Below, piece by piece: positions 23,062-31,087 of a DNA stretch of 64,000 bases. How positions within the stretch are numbered: position 1 is the first letter of the stretch; the number at the start of each line of letters is the position of its first letter. This DNA comes from Thermoproteota archaeon (GTDB lineage Archaea; Korarchaeota; Korarchaeia; Korarchaeales; Korarchaeaceae). The stretch is from assembly GCA_027491435.1 (NCBI GenBank), contig JAOZFG010000003.1, positions 1 through 64,000 of the forward strand, written 5' to 3'. The notes below the pieces were generated by a model. The model made no database searches. It saw nothing but the letters and a program-made list of their open reading frames with translations, and was not told the DNA's origin. The translations under genes and the position numbers were made by a program.

Positions 23062-25011
23062 ATGGACGTTAAAGTCGGAATTTACGTCTGTCACTGCGGT
23101 AAGAATATAGCTGGAAAGGTAGACGTGGTTAAAGTGGCCAATGAGCTCAGGAAGGATCCTAGAGTTTCAGTGAGCAGGCATTACTTCTTCATGTGCAGCA
23201 GCTCCGGTCAAGAGATCATAAAGCGGGACATTGAAGCTGGAAGGGTGAATAGGATCGTGGTGGCGGCGTGTAGCCCTAAGTTACACGAGCCCCTGTTCAG
23301 GAGAGTTGTCAGCGAAGCTGGACTCAACCCAGGGTATTATGAACAGGCCAACATAAGGGAGCTCGTATCCTGGTCAACTGAGGACCCTGAGAAGGCAACT
23401 GAGAAGGCCATAAGGTACACGAGAGCTGCCTTAGAGAAGGTCGTGTCAGCTCAGCCCATAGAGGTTAAGGAAGTTCCCGTCAACAGGGAGGCGCTAGTGA
23501 TAGGGGGAGGAGTTGCAGGCCTGACTGCAGCCCTAGACTTGGCTGAGAAGGGGATAAGGGTCCACCTGGTTGAGAAGAAGCCCACAATAGGGGGAATGAT
23601 GGCCCTCTTCGACAGGGTGTTTCCCACGGGCGATTGCTCCCTCTGCATACTGACGCCTATGATGGCCGAGGCCGAGGCTCATCCGAACATAACAATTTAC
23701 ACGAACTCCGAGGTCCTCGATGTGTCTGGTTCCGTGGGGAACTTCAGGGTGAGGGTGAGGAAGGACGCTAGATACGTGGACCTCGAGAAGTGTGTGACCT
23801 GTGACACCTGCTCCAAGGAGTGCCCAGTTGAGGTTCCCAACGAGTGGGACGCTTACCTGGGGACCAGAAAAGCCATCTACATACCCTATCCCCAGGCCGT
23901 GCCTCGAGCTTACGTGGTAGACCCCGACAGCTGTCTCTACTTCAGAGACGGTAGCTGCAGGAGATGCGAAGAGGTTTGCCCTACTAAGGCGATAAACTTG
24001 GATCAGGAGCCCGAGATCCTAGAGCTGGAAGTGGGCGCCATAATAGTGGCCACTGGGATGAAGGAGTATAACGCTTCAAACTTAAAGAACTACGGCTACG
24101 GCAAGTATCAGGACGTGATAACTCAATTCGGGTTTGAGAGGCTAGTTAACGTTACAGGGCCAACTCAGGGCGAGATAAGGAGGCCCAGCGACGGGAGGGT
24201 TCCTAAAAGGTTCGTCTTCATACAGTGCGCCGGAAGCAGGGACGTGAACCACAACCCCTACTGCTCCAACGTCTGTTGCATGGTGACGCTCAAGCAGGCC
24301 GAGATAATCAGAAGCGAGATACCTGACAGCCAGGTTTACGTGTGCTACATAGACATGAGGACCCCTAAGAGGGGGTTTGAGGAGATGTACGCGAGGGTCA
24401 GGCAGGAGGGCGTCACCTTCATCAGGGGTAAGCCTGGGGAGGTCAGGAGGGAGGGAGATCATCTAATCGTCGAAGTCTTCGACGAGACCCTAGGGAAGAA
24501 GCTGATGCTTGAGGCAGACATGGTGATACTAGCGGCCGGCTTATCGCCCTCTGATGGCACCATAGGAATTAAAGAGGTGCTTAACGTTGGCGCTGACTCT
24601 TATGGATTCCTTCAGGAGCTTCACCCCAAGCTAAAGCCAGTTCAGACTTCTAGACCAAGTATTTTCATATGTGGTGGAGCACAGGGGCCTAAAGACATTC
24701 CTGACTCCGTGACTCAAGCTAAAGCGGCTGCTAGCGAGGCCTCTGCCCTCCTGATAAGGGGTAAGGTGGAGATTCCAGGGGAGAGGGCTTACGTAAAGCC
24801 GGAGCTCTGCACTGGCTGTGGGGCCTGCGTGGAGGAGTGCCCGTTCCAGGCCATAGAGCTAGTTGAGGGTAAGGCCAGGGTCATTGAGGCCGCCTGCGCT
24901 GGATGTGGGATATGTCAGGGGGTATGTCCCAAGGGAGCCATCGAGAGGAGGCTCTACACTGGAGAGGAAGTTTTGAACCAAGTTGACGGCCTGTTGGAGG
25001 TGATAGGTTGA
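23062..25011 (+). CDS. hdrA: Heterodisulfide reductase subunit A-like flavoprotein
   Basis: A 649-residue HdrA. The N-terminal segment has VCHCGKNIAG and CSSSGQE. The FAD Rossmann motif GGGVAGLTAALDLAEKG lies at about 150-166 and the HdrA-type cluster stretch FPTGDCSLCILTP near 191. An inserted ferredoxin run CVTCDTCSKEC plus CRRCEEVCP follows, then CAGSRDVNHNPYCSNVCC near 390 and two C-terminal [4Fe-4S] sites (CTGCGACVEEC, CAGCGICQGVC). HdrA bears the FAD that splits or merges electron pairs. Here it is encoded between cooC and an MvhD-like gene rather than in a methanogenesis locus, suggesting CO-derived electrons feed the flavin. Confidence 0.92.
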   Translation: MDVKVGIYVCHCGKNIAGKVDVVKVANELRKDPRVSVSRHYFFMCSSSGQEIIKRDIEAGRVNRIVVAACSPKLHEPLFRRVVSEAGLNPGYYEQANIRELVSWSTEDPEKATEKAIRYTRAALEKVVSAQPIEVKEVPVNREALVIGGGVAGLTAALDLAEKGIRVHLVEKKPTIGGMMALFDRVFPTGDCSLCILTPMMAEAEAHPNITIYTNSEVLDVSGSVGNFRVRVRKDARYVDLEKCVTCDTCSKECPVEVPNEWDAYLGTRKAIYIPYPQAVPRAYVVDPDSCLYFRDGSCRRCEEVCPTKAINLDQEPEILELEVGAIIVATGMKEYNASNLKNYGYGKYQDVITQFGFERLVNVTGPTQGEIRRPSDGRVPKRFVFIQCAGSRDVNHNPYCSNVCCMVTLKQAEIIRSEIPDSQVYVCYIDMRTPKRGFEEMYARVRQEGVTFIRGKPGEVRREGDHLIVEVFDETLGKKLMLEADMVILAAGLSPSDGTIGIKEVLNVGADSYGFLQELHPKLKPVQTSRPSIFICGGAQGPKDIPDSVTQAKAAASEASALLIRGKVEIPGERAYVKPELCTGCGACVEECPFQAIELVEGKARVIEAACAGCGICQGVCPKGAIERRLYTGEEVLNQVDGLLEVIG

Positions 25012-25877
25012 GAGTAGTGGGTTTCTGTTGCAATGAGTGCGCCTACGCCGCAGCTGACCTGGCCGGTAGCACCCACAGGGTCCACCCGCCTGAGGTGTTA
25101 GTGGTTAGGATACCTTGCTCAGGGATCGTTGACCCATCTTGGCTCGTGTACGCCTTAGCTAAGGGGGCTGACGCCGTGTTCGTAGCGGGTTGCAGGAAAG
25201 GAGAGTGTCACTACGTTGATGGAAACTTCAAGGCCGAGTCGAGGGTCGCCTTCGTCAAGGAGCTCCTCAAGTCAGTTGGAGTAGAGCCGGAGAGAGTGGA
25301 GATGTTCTTCATGGCCGCCTCAGAACCTCACAAGTTCGTGGAGGCCGCCAAGGAGATGGTAAGGAGGGTCGAGGAGCTTGGTCCCTTGGAGAGGAAGGGG
25401 GCCCCGAAGAGGGAAGGTAAGAAGGGCGTGATAGCCAGCTCCCTCCTGGCAATAGCTAAAACCGTCATTGACGCTCCGTTGCCGGAGATACCTGGGTTTA
25501 GAGTTCCTAACTTCTCAAGTGAGTGCATAGGGTGTGGTGCCTGCGTTGAGACCTGTCCTGAGAGGGCGTTGAAGGTGAGGGACTACAACGGGAAGAGGGT
25601 TATAGAGCTTAACGCCAGGAGGTGCACCTCGTGCGGCAAGTGCGTCGAGGTCTGCGACGAGGTAGAGAAGGCGCTAACCTTGGGAGGGATGACACTAAAA
25701 CAGCTTTTGGAGGAGTGGTCAGTCGTCTCTGCTCACGATCTAGTTGAGTGCGAGGTCTGCGGGAGGCCCTTCGCTACACAGAGGGAGCTCGACAGGTCAG
25801 GTTCCCCGAAGGTCTGCCCCTCATGTAAGGAGAGGTTATCGGCTAGGGCCATGGTCGTAGGGAGGGTAGGGCCGTGA
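25008..25877 (+). CDS. MvhD-like electron-transfer subunit fused to ferredoxin and zinc-ribbon domains
   Basis: A 289-residue protein. Residues 1-125 are an MvhD/FrhD-type [2Fe-2S] domain (GFCCNECAY, VRIPCSGIVDP, AGCRKGECHY), the subunit that normally docks hydrogenase or formate dehydrogenase onto HdrA. Residues ~165-220 form a two-cluster ferredoxin (CIGCGACVETCPE, CTSCGKCVEVC). The last ~45 residues hold a CEVCG...CPSC zinc-ribbon-like pair. The TTG start overlaps the hdrA stop by 4 bp. In this operon the likely partner is CooS/CooF, which is inference from gene order. Confidence 0.85.
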   Translation: MRVVGFCCNECAYAAADLAGSTHRVHPPEVLVVRIPCSGIVDPSWLVYALAKGADAVFVAGCRKGECHYVDGNFKAESRVAFVKELLKSVGVEPERVEMFFMAASEPHKFVEAAKEMVRRVEELGPLERKGAPKREGKKGVIASSLLAIAKTVIDAPLPEIPGFRVPNFSSECIGCGACVETCPERALKVRDYNGKRVIELNARRCTSCGKCVEVCDEVEKALTLGGMTLKQLLEEWSVVSAHDLVECEVCGRPFATQRELDRSGSPKVCPSCKERLSARAMVVGRVGP

Positions 25878-26347
25878 TCGAGGAGATCAAGTCCATCTCC
25901 GGTCAGGACGTCAACTTGTGCTACCAGTGCGGCGAGTGCTCATCTTCCTGCCAGGTAGCAGGGGTTGATGGCTTTTACCCAAGCGTCCTAATTCACAGGA
26001 TAAAACTTGAGGACCCCGGAGTGCTGGATGAGAGAAAGTTTGAGGTCTGCCTGCACTGCTTCCTCTGTACCGTGAGGTGTCCACAAGGCATAAGCTTCCC
26101 AGACGTAGCGACAGCCCTTTCGAACATTTGGGTCAAGAGATACGGTCCTGACAGGGTTGAGAGGGCTTTCCTAAAGGAGTTGAGGGAGAGGGGTTTCATA
26201 AACCCGGTAAGGGTTGCCCTCTCGGCTTTAGGGCTTCACTCCTTCAAATCTCTGAGTTCCAAGGCTTTGAAGCTAATGAGGGCTTCTTCAAGGTCGGGGA
26301 AGGTTAGGGAGGACCTCCTTAAGGAGGTGAGGGAGATTGTCCCCTGA
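25874..26347 (+). CDS. hdrC: Heterodisulfide reductase subunit C-like
   Basis: A 157-residue iron-sulfur protein with two [4Fe-4S] motifs, CYQCGECSSSC (residues 16-26) and CLHCFLCTVRC (about 58-68), separated by the FYPSVLIHRIKL helix as in HdrC. It links HdrA to HdrB. GTG start overlaps the preceding gene by 4 bp and its own end overlaps hdrB by 11 bp, so the three Hdr subunits are translationally coupled. Confidence 0.88.
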   Translation: MIEEIKSISGQDVNLCYQCGECSSSCQVAGVDGFYPSVLIHRIKLEDPGVLDERKFEVCLHCFLCTVRCPQGISFPDVATALSNIWVKRYGPDRVERAFLKELRERGFINPVRVALSALGLHSFKSLSSKALKLMRASSRSGKVREDLLKEVREIVP

Positions 26348-27068
26348 GGTGTCCTACTACCCGGGGTGCACTGGGACGACCACCGAGAGGGCCTATGTCA
26401 AGACGGCCCTCATGGTCTTGAAAGACCTTGGCTTTGAGGTGAGGCTGTTAGAAGACCTCCCCTGCTGTGGAACTCTGGAAGCCGAGCTGGTCGATGTCTC
26501 AATAACTAAGAGGTTAGCCTCTCTGATAAACAGGGAGGCTGGGAACGTCATAACCGGATGTAGCGGGTGTTACAGCAATATAAAGAGGGGAGGGGGCGAG
26601 GCTACCCACCTCCTGCACTTCTTGGTGAAGGAGGTAGGCCTTAGCGAGGTCAAGAATAGGGTAAAACGTCCATTGAGGTTGAAGGTGGCTCCATATTATG
26701 GGTGTCAGGCCCTAAGGCCTAGATTCCTAGCCATAGACGATCCTGAGGATCCTAAGATCTTTGAGGAGCTTTTGATGGCTATAGGAGCTGAGCCTGTGGA
26801 GTTTGATATGAGGATCAAGTGTTGCGGTGGACCCATTTCGCTGAGGAGACCTTTAGAGGCTAGGAAGATGGCCGAAGAGGTTGTTAAGTCGGCTAATATG
26901 GCAGGAGCTGAAGTTGTAGCTACGATGTGCAACCTGTGTCACTTCATGCTTGACTACTACACTAACGAAATGCCGGTGCTCCACTTCACCCAGCTGGTGG
27001 CCCTGGCCTTCGGGCATCCATTCGAAGAGATGGATTTTGAGGAGCACTACAATAGGGTTTTGAGGTGA
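26337..27068 (+). CDS. hdrB: Heterodisulfide reductase subunit B-like
   Basis: A 243-residue protein with CCG-domain features: YYPGCTG at the start, DLPCCGTLEAE (about 38-47) with TGCSGCYSN, and a second set YYGCQALRP, RIKCCGGPISL and MCNLCHFMLD. These are the cysteines that hold the non-cubane [4Fe-4S] clusters where HdrB reduces a disulfide. In methanogens the substrate is CoM-S-S-CoB. No methanogenesis gene lies in this window, so the acceptor here is unknown. TTG start inside the end of hdrC. Confidence 0.88.
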   Translation: MSPEVSYYPGCTGTTTERAYVKTALMVLKDLGFEVRLLEDLPCCGTLEAELVDVSITKRLASLINREAGNVITGCSGCYSNIKRGGGEATHLLHFLVKEVGLSEVKNRVKRPLRLKVAPYYGCQALRPRFLAIDDPEDPKIFEELLMAIGAEPVEFDMRIKCCGGPISLRRPLEARKMAEEVVKSANMAGAEVVATMCNLCHFMLDYYTNEMPVLHFTQLVALAFGHPFEEMDFEEHYNRVLR

Positions 27069-27072
27069 TATC

Positions 27073-27261
27073 ATGTGTGAGGGTGTAGTTTTCCTGGTGA
27101 GGGATGGTGAGAGGGTCAAGGTCATGGAAAACGTTGTCTCCCTCCACCTGAAGGGTGGAAGGGCCATACTGGTTGACGACTTCGGGAGGGACAAAGTGAT
27201 AGAGGGGGTTAAAGAGGTAAGGGTAAACATGGTGGCCCACGAGATCACCCTCTACCCCTAA
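27073..27261 (+). CDS. cooT: CooT-like nickel-binding accessory protein
   Basis: A 62-residue protein starting MCEGVVFLV. The Met-Cys start is the hallmark of CooT, a small dimeric nickel-binding protein encoded near CO dehydrogenases; Cys2 is the nickel ligand. The rest is a compact beta protein ending in VRVNMVAHEITL. It starts 4 bp after hdrB and closes the CO operon: its stop lies inside a terminator-like hairpin. Same-size HypC-like/translation-related folds are an alternative, but MCE plus context favour CooT. Confidence 0.85.
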   Translation: MCEGVVFLVRDGERVKVMENVVSLHLKGGRAILVDDFGRDKVIEGVKEVRVNMVAHEITLYP

Positions 27262-27275
27262 ACCTTTTTTAGGGG
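27255..27275 (+). terminator. Hairpin with T-run at the end of the CO dehydrogenase operon
   Basis: CCCCTAAA (27255-27262) pairs perfectly with TTTAGGGG (27268-27275) around CCTTT, overlapping the cooT stop codon and containing a run of six T. It marks a likely 3' end before the membrane protein gene at 27302. Confidence 0.55.
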
Positions 27276-27301
27276 CCTAACTGTTCCGGGCCGGTGGTAG
27301 G

Positions 27302-27871
27302 GTGGCCTCAATACCTCCTACTGTCTCCTACGTCATGGCGGTCTTAGACATGCTAGCTACCTCCATAGCTGCATACATAGCCTGGCTCTCCTACAAGGGT
27401 TACAAGTACGGGTTCCCCAGGATGAGGACGACTTTGGTCTCCTTCTCAGCGCTCAGCCTATCCTTTACAGCTTCAGCTTACGTGTCCCTGCTCCTATCCT
27501 CGCCGCCAAGGGGACCGCCAACTTCGTGGATGCCTCACCTTCTGAGGAATCCCCTGTTCATCGCCGTGCAGTTCGGTTACGCCGTGAGCTACCTAACGTT
27601 ACTGCTGGGATTTAGGAGGGGTGAGGTGGACTATCTTTTCCTCGTGCCCACGTTACCATTCATAGTTGCAATAGCAGTCTACCTGGCGAGCAGGGAGAGG
27701 GCCTCTCCAAAGGCTCAGGTAACTTACTTAGGTTTGGCCCTGTCTCACCTGATCACAACTCTGGCCTTCCTGACGTATAAGCCATGGCTCCTGATAGTAG
27801 GAGAGCTGGTGAGGTCTCTTTCCCTAATCCCCATTGCAATCTTGCTAGGGGAGGCCTGGCATGAGGCGTAA
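27302..27871 (+). CDS. Membrane protein of unknown function
   Basis: A 189-residue protein with about six hydrophobic helices (VSYVMAVLDMLATSIAAYIAWL, TTLVSFSALSLSFTASAYVSLLL, FIAVQFGYAVSYLTLLLGF, YLFLVPTLPFIVAIAVYLA, LGLALSHLITTLAFLTY, LVRSLSLIPIAILLG) and short loops. No family signature. GTG start behind GGTAGG. Its end overlaps the small HTH gene by 11 bp, making a membrane-protein/regulator pair directly after the CO operon. Such pairs often form signal-sensing units, but nothing more can be said from sequence. Confidence 0.65.
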   Translation: MASIPPTVSYVMAVLDMLATSIAAYIAWLSYKGYKYGFPRMRTTLVSFSALSLSFTASAYVSLLLSSPPRGPPTSWMPHLLRNPLFIAVQFGYAVSYLTLLLGFRRGEVDYLFLVPTLPFIVAIAVYLASRERASPKAQVTYLGLALSHLITTLAFLTYKPWLLIVGELVRSLSLIPIAILLGEAWHEA

Positions 27872-28124
27872 GTACAGGTCTCAGGCCGCCATAGTATGCG
27901 ACATACTGGAGGCCATATCATCCAAGCCGGGCATAGCTCCCTCTAGGTTAAGCCAGGAGGTAAACGTGCCCTACACGAGGCTAGTTGAGTATTTGGAGCT
28001 CCTCAAGGAGAAAGGGTTAATATTTGATGATAAAGGACTCAATCTAACGGAGGAGGGCTTTAAAATTTTGGTTGAGATGAGGAGGATTAGGAGGATATTC
28101 TCCTCTCTTGGGCTTAAGCTTTAA
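27861..28124 (+). CDS. Small winged-helix DNA-binding protein
   Basis: An 87-residue protein with a winged helix: ILEAISSKPGIAPSRLSQEVNVPYTRLVEYLELLKEKGLIFDD, then LTEEGFKILVEM. This matches the archaeal HTH_45-type MarR/ArsR-like domain. The N-terminus is strongly basic (MRRKYRSQ). Translationally coupled to the preceding membrane protein gene. Its stop abuts the convergent hypE stop without a gap. Target unknown; the neighbouring CO or hydrogenase operons are candidates. Confidence 0.75.
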   Translation: MRRKYRSQAAIVCDILEAISSKPGIAPSRLSQEVNVPYTRLVEYLELLKEKGLIFDDKGLNLTEEGFKILVEMRRIRRIFSSLGLKL

Positions 28125-29141
28125 TCAGCATATTCTCGGAACCACTGCCCCTAGGGGCCTCTCCATCACTCTAAGCCCGCCCACCTTAGTTTCCAAGATC
28201 ACCATTCCTCGATACTTGGAGCTCTCCTTGACCTCGCCTATTATCGAGGCCCTATCGCACCCTCTCTCCTTAAGGAAGTTTAACACGTCCTCAGAGACCT
28301 CCGGGCTAACTCCCAGGACGGCCTTGCCCTCTGAGGCCAGTTGCAATGGGTCCACTCCCAGAAGCTCTGAGAGGGCCTTAACTTCTTCGGCTATTGGTAT
28401 CGATTCCTCCCTAACGGTTATTAGGAGGCCAGTCTTGGAGGCCCACTCGTTCAGGACCTGCGCTAAACCTCCTCTAGTTGGATCTTGGGCAGCCCTTATC
28501 TGGTCCCCGAACTCCTCTAGGAGGGGGAGCATAACCTGGGTCAGAGGCTTGACGTCGCTCTCAACGCCTTCAATCCCCTGTTGAGCTGCTAGTATAGCGG
28601 CTCCGTGATCCCCAACCGTTCCTGTAACCAGCAACTTATCTCCAGGTTTTAAGGAGGAGTCCAGTATCGGCTTCTCAGCCCAACCCACGCCTACGGTTGT
28701 TATCACCACGCCCCTCAAATCTCCGAAGGGCATGACCTTGAAGTCCCCGCCTACAAGCTTAACGCCGTTCTCCCTAAAGACCTGAATCATGCTGGAGGTT
28801 ATCTTCTTGAGCTCCTCTAACTCAAAGCCCTCCTGAACTATGATTGAGTCCATAGCTGCTACAGGCTTGGCTCCCATCATTAGAACGTCGTTAATCGTGC
28901 CGGACGCTGCTAATACCCCGAGGTTGCCTCCGGGAAAGAAGGGCGGATTTACCGTGTAGGAGTCGACGCTCATCACCAGGTGATTCTCGCCTGCAGGCAG
29001 TGTGGCTCCATCATCTAGTTCATCAGTCCCGACCCCTCCCTCAACCCTCTTCATGTCCTCATCCAGTAGGGAGAGGATGAGCTTTTGTACCATGTCTTGG
29101 GTGGCCTTTCCTCCAGCCCCGTGAGATAAGTTCACTCTCAT
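28125..29141 (-). CDS. hypE: Hydrogenase maturation protein HypE
   Basis: A 338-residue PurM-like protein that dehydrates a thiocarbamoyl group on its C-terminal Cys to make the cyanide ligands of the NiFe site. The N-terminal HGAGGKATQDMV, the ATP-binding SVDSYTVNPPFFPGG, and LLVTGTVGDHGAAIL are family blocks. The protein ends in PRIC, the required C-terminal cysteine. It is the last gene of the hydrogenase operon, right behind hypC. Confidence 0.95.
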   Translation of the reverse strand: MRVNLSHGAGGKATQDMVQKLILSLLDEDMKRVEGGVGTDELDDGATLPAGENHLVMSVDSYTVNPPFFPGGNLGVLAASGTINDVLMMGAKPVAAMDSIIVQEGFELEELKKITSSMIQVFRENGVKLVGGDFKVMPFGDLRGVVITTVGVGWAEKPILDSSLKPGDKLLVTGTVGDHGAAILAAQQGIEGVESDVKPLTQVMLPLLEEFGDQIRAAQDPTRGGLAQVLNEWASKTGLLITVREESIPIAEEVKALSELLGVDPLQLASEGKAVLGVSPEVSEDVLNFLKERGCDRASIIGEVKESSKYRGMVILETKVGGLRVMERPLGAVVPRIC

Positions 29142-29363
29142 CTAATCACCTAAAGATTCCAGCAGCTCTTGCCAGGTCTTTATCATATCCTTAGCCTCCT
29201 CCTCGTTAACTTTTGAGATTATCATGCCCACGTGAACGATAACGTAGTCGCCTGGGCTAACCTCCTCCAGCGTGGCGTCTACCTCCCTCCTTATCCCGTT
29301 GAAGTCGACAAGGGCCCTCCTGCCCTTAACCTCGATAACCCTACCGGGAATCCCCAGGCACAT
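29142..29363 (-). CDS. hypC: Hydrogenase maturation chaperone HypC
   Basis: A 73-residue protein starting MCLGIPGRVIEV, the HypC/HybG signature; Cys2 carries the Fe(CN)2CO unit. The central RRALVDFNGIRREVD and GDYVIVHVGMIISKV are typical. It overlaps the end of the ATPase-type hypB by 23 bp and abuts hypE. Confidence 0.95.
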   Translation of the reverse strand: MCLGIPGRVIEVKGRRALVDFNGIRREVDATLEEVSPGDYVIVHVGMIISKVNEEEAKDMIKTWQELLESLGD

Positions 29364-30111
29364 TGATTATCACCTCCACCAGGTCGTTAAAGGCTCTCTC
29401 AAGCTCTGGAGAAGACTTATGCGGTGGATCGCCGGACCTGATAGCCTCCTCTACCGAGGGCTCCATGGGTATTCTGGCTATCACCCTAACGCCCAAGTTC
29501 GAGTAGTCGACCTCGCCGAAGGGCTTCACCTTCTCGCCCCCACAGCTCAGATAGCTCATGTTCTCAACTACTCCCAGCAGGGAAAATCTCTCGTCCCTTA
29601 TCATGTTAATGGCCCTCCTCACGACCTCGATGGAGGCCTTAGATGGAGTGGTGACCACCAACACCTTAGACTTCCTCCTGTTAAACGACCTGAGGGCCCA
29701 GAGGAACTCATCACCTGTGCCAGGGGGCATGTCAACCACCAGGTTATTGGCCGACCACTTGGTCATGGCCATCATCGTGTAAATCAGGGGCCACTTGTCC
29801 TCACCCTTGAACGGGAGGGGAGTCCCTTCCGTGAGTAAGGCTAGGGACATGTACTCCACCTCACCTCTCCTCGCCGGTATTAACCCCTCCTTGCTGGCCC
29901 TTACCCTGCCAACACCTAGAAAAGATGTTGTTGATGGTCCGTGAAGGTCTAGGTCAAGAAGGCCCACCGACAGGCCCCTGTCTGCCATGGTCAGAGCTAA
30001 ACAGGAGGAGACGAAGCTCTTGCCCACGCCTCCCTTTCCCGAAGCTACTATCACCACCCTTTCAAATTCAGAAGCCTTCTTAAGGGCCCATCTTCCCAAG
30101 AAGTCGTTCAT
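29341..30111 (-). CDS. hypB: ATPase-type HypB (Mrp/MinD family) nickel chaperone partner
   Basis: A 256-residue MinD/Mrp-like ATPase: deviant Walker A ASGKGGVGKS (about 23-32), switch DLDLHGPS, NNLVVDMPPGTGDE, and a CGGEK segment near 190. It is not the GTPase-type HypB. In Thermococcales an Mrp/MinD-type ATPase replaces HypB and works with HypA in nickel delivery. The position between hypA and hypC supports the same role here. It overlaps hypA by 4 bp. A general Fe-S carrier (Mrp/ApbC) function cannot be excluded. Confidence 0.8.
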   Translation of the reverse strand: MNDFLGRWALKKASEFERVVIVASGKGGVGKSFVSSCLALTMADRGLSVGLLDLDLHGPSTTSFLGVGRVRASKEGLIPARRGEVEYMSLALLTEGTPLPFKGEDKWPLIYTMMAMTKWSANNLVVDMPPGTGDEFLWALRSFNRRKSKVLVVTTPSKASIEVVRRAINMIRDERFSLLGVVENMSYLSCGGEKVKPFGEVDYSNLGVRVIARIPMEPSVEEAIRSGDPPHKSSPELERAFNDLVEVIINVPGDSR

Positions 30112-30533
30112 CTGGATCCCTCCAGCCTAGAAACCCTGATTCCCTTGCCTTTAATCGCCTGGAAGTCCCTGCTCTGACATTTAGGGCACTTAATCAGGGC
30201 TGGGGCCAGCTCGGGTATGAAGTGAACAGAGCTTTCCTCAACGCCCTCCTCTAACACCTTCCTGTCACCCTCTATCAGCTCGTGAGAGAACTCCCACTCG
30301 TTGCCGCACCTGGAACACCTGAACACCGTAGGCTCCTCAACGACCGAGAATTCTACGCTCTCAAAGGACCCTCCCTTGGATAGCTCTGTTAGGGCCTCCT
30401 TCAGCAGGGATCCGTCCAGCTCCATCACGCTACCATAACTGACTTCTACGAAGTGAACGTTGGACAGGCCCTCTGACTTGGCCAAGTCTTCCAGGGCATC
30501 TAGGATCATAAACGCAATTGACCACTCGTGCAT
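30108..30533 (-). CDS. hypA: Hydrogenase nickel insertion protein HypA
   Basis: A 141-residue protein whose canonical start MHEWSIA (nickel-binding His2-Glu3) is the ATG at 30533. Five further codons are open upstream but would hide that N-terminus. The zinc site is formed by CSRCGNEW and CPKCQS, separated by an extended ~45-residue loop as in archaeal HypA. The start overlaps the protease gene stop by one base (TGATG). Confidence 0.93.
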   Translation of the reverse strand: MHEWSIAFMILDALEDLAKSEGLSNVHFVEVSYGSVMELDGSLLKEALTELSKGGSFESVEFSVVEEPTVFRCSRCGNEWEFSHELIEGDRKVLEEGVEESSVHFIPELAPALIKCPKCQSRDFQAIKGKGIRVSRLEGSR

Positions 30534-31087
30534 CAGGCGCCCCCACACCTGAACATGCCTTCAAGAAAGGCCTTCTCGTTCACCTTCATGGGGAACCCCC
30601 TCTTCCCTAACTCCCTAGTTAGCAGGCGAAGGGCCTTTAAACTGGCTGTCACAACTTCATCTGAAAGATTTTCCCCGAGATCTACCTCTTTAACGGCGAT
30701 CCCCACCACGTAAGCCTCTGGCAGGTATCCCAAGGAGGCTGCAGCCGCCAGCAGAATGTCTGGTGTTATCCCGTGGCTACCGTACTCGGCGACCATCCTT
30801 ATGGCCTCCCTAGACACTTGGGGGTTCACCTTGTACAGGATCACTTGCCCTGGCTCTCCCTGGACGGCATCCACTATGTAGGCCAGCTCAACCCCCTCAA
30901 AATAGTCAAGGAGGTTCAGGCCTCCAAGCCCGCCATCAACCACCAGAAGCCACTCATGATTAATCAGGGAGCCCAGGACCTCGGCGAAGCAGGAGCCCAC
31001 CCCGTCGTCCCCGAGGAGCCTGTTGCCCACACCCATTATCAGGACCTTAGGGCCTCCCTTAACAGGTTCTCCATGACTTGGACACAT
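30533..31087 (-). CDS. NiFe hydrogenase maturation protease
   Basis: A 184-residue HycI/HyaD-type endopeptidase that removes the C-terminal peptide of the large subunit after nickel insertion. The family N-terminus KVLIMGVGNRLLGDDGVG and later VDGGLGG, VDAVQGEPG and GSHGITP blocks are visible, including the Asp/His nickel-sensing positions. The ATG at 31087 overlaps the upstream gene by 49 bp. An internal ATG at 31036 would cut the first beta-strand, so the longer start is preferred. Its substrate should be the large subunit encoded in the same operon. Confidence 0.88.
   Translation of the reverse strand: MCPSHGEPVKGGPKVLIMGVGNRLLGDDGVGSCFAEVLGSLINHEWLLVVDGGLGGLNLLDYFEGVELAYIVDAVQGEPGQVILYKVNPQVSREAIRMVAEYGSHGITPDILLAAAASLGYLPEAYVVGIAVKEVDLGENLSDEVVTASLKALRLLTRELGKRGFPMKVNEKAFLEGMFRCGGA

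Noticed and set aside
23062-27068. Methanogenic heterodisulfide reductase
   Set aside because: HdrABC are clear, but no methanogenesis gene occurs in the window and the operon belongs to CO dehydrogenase. The substrate is left open.
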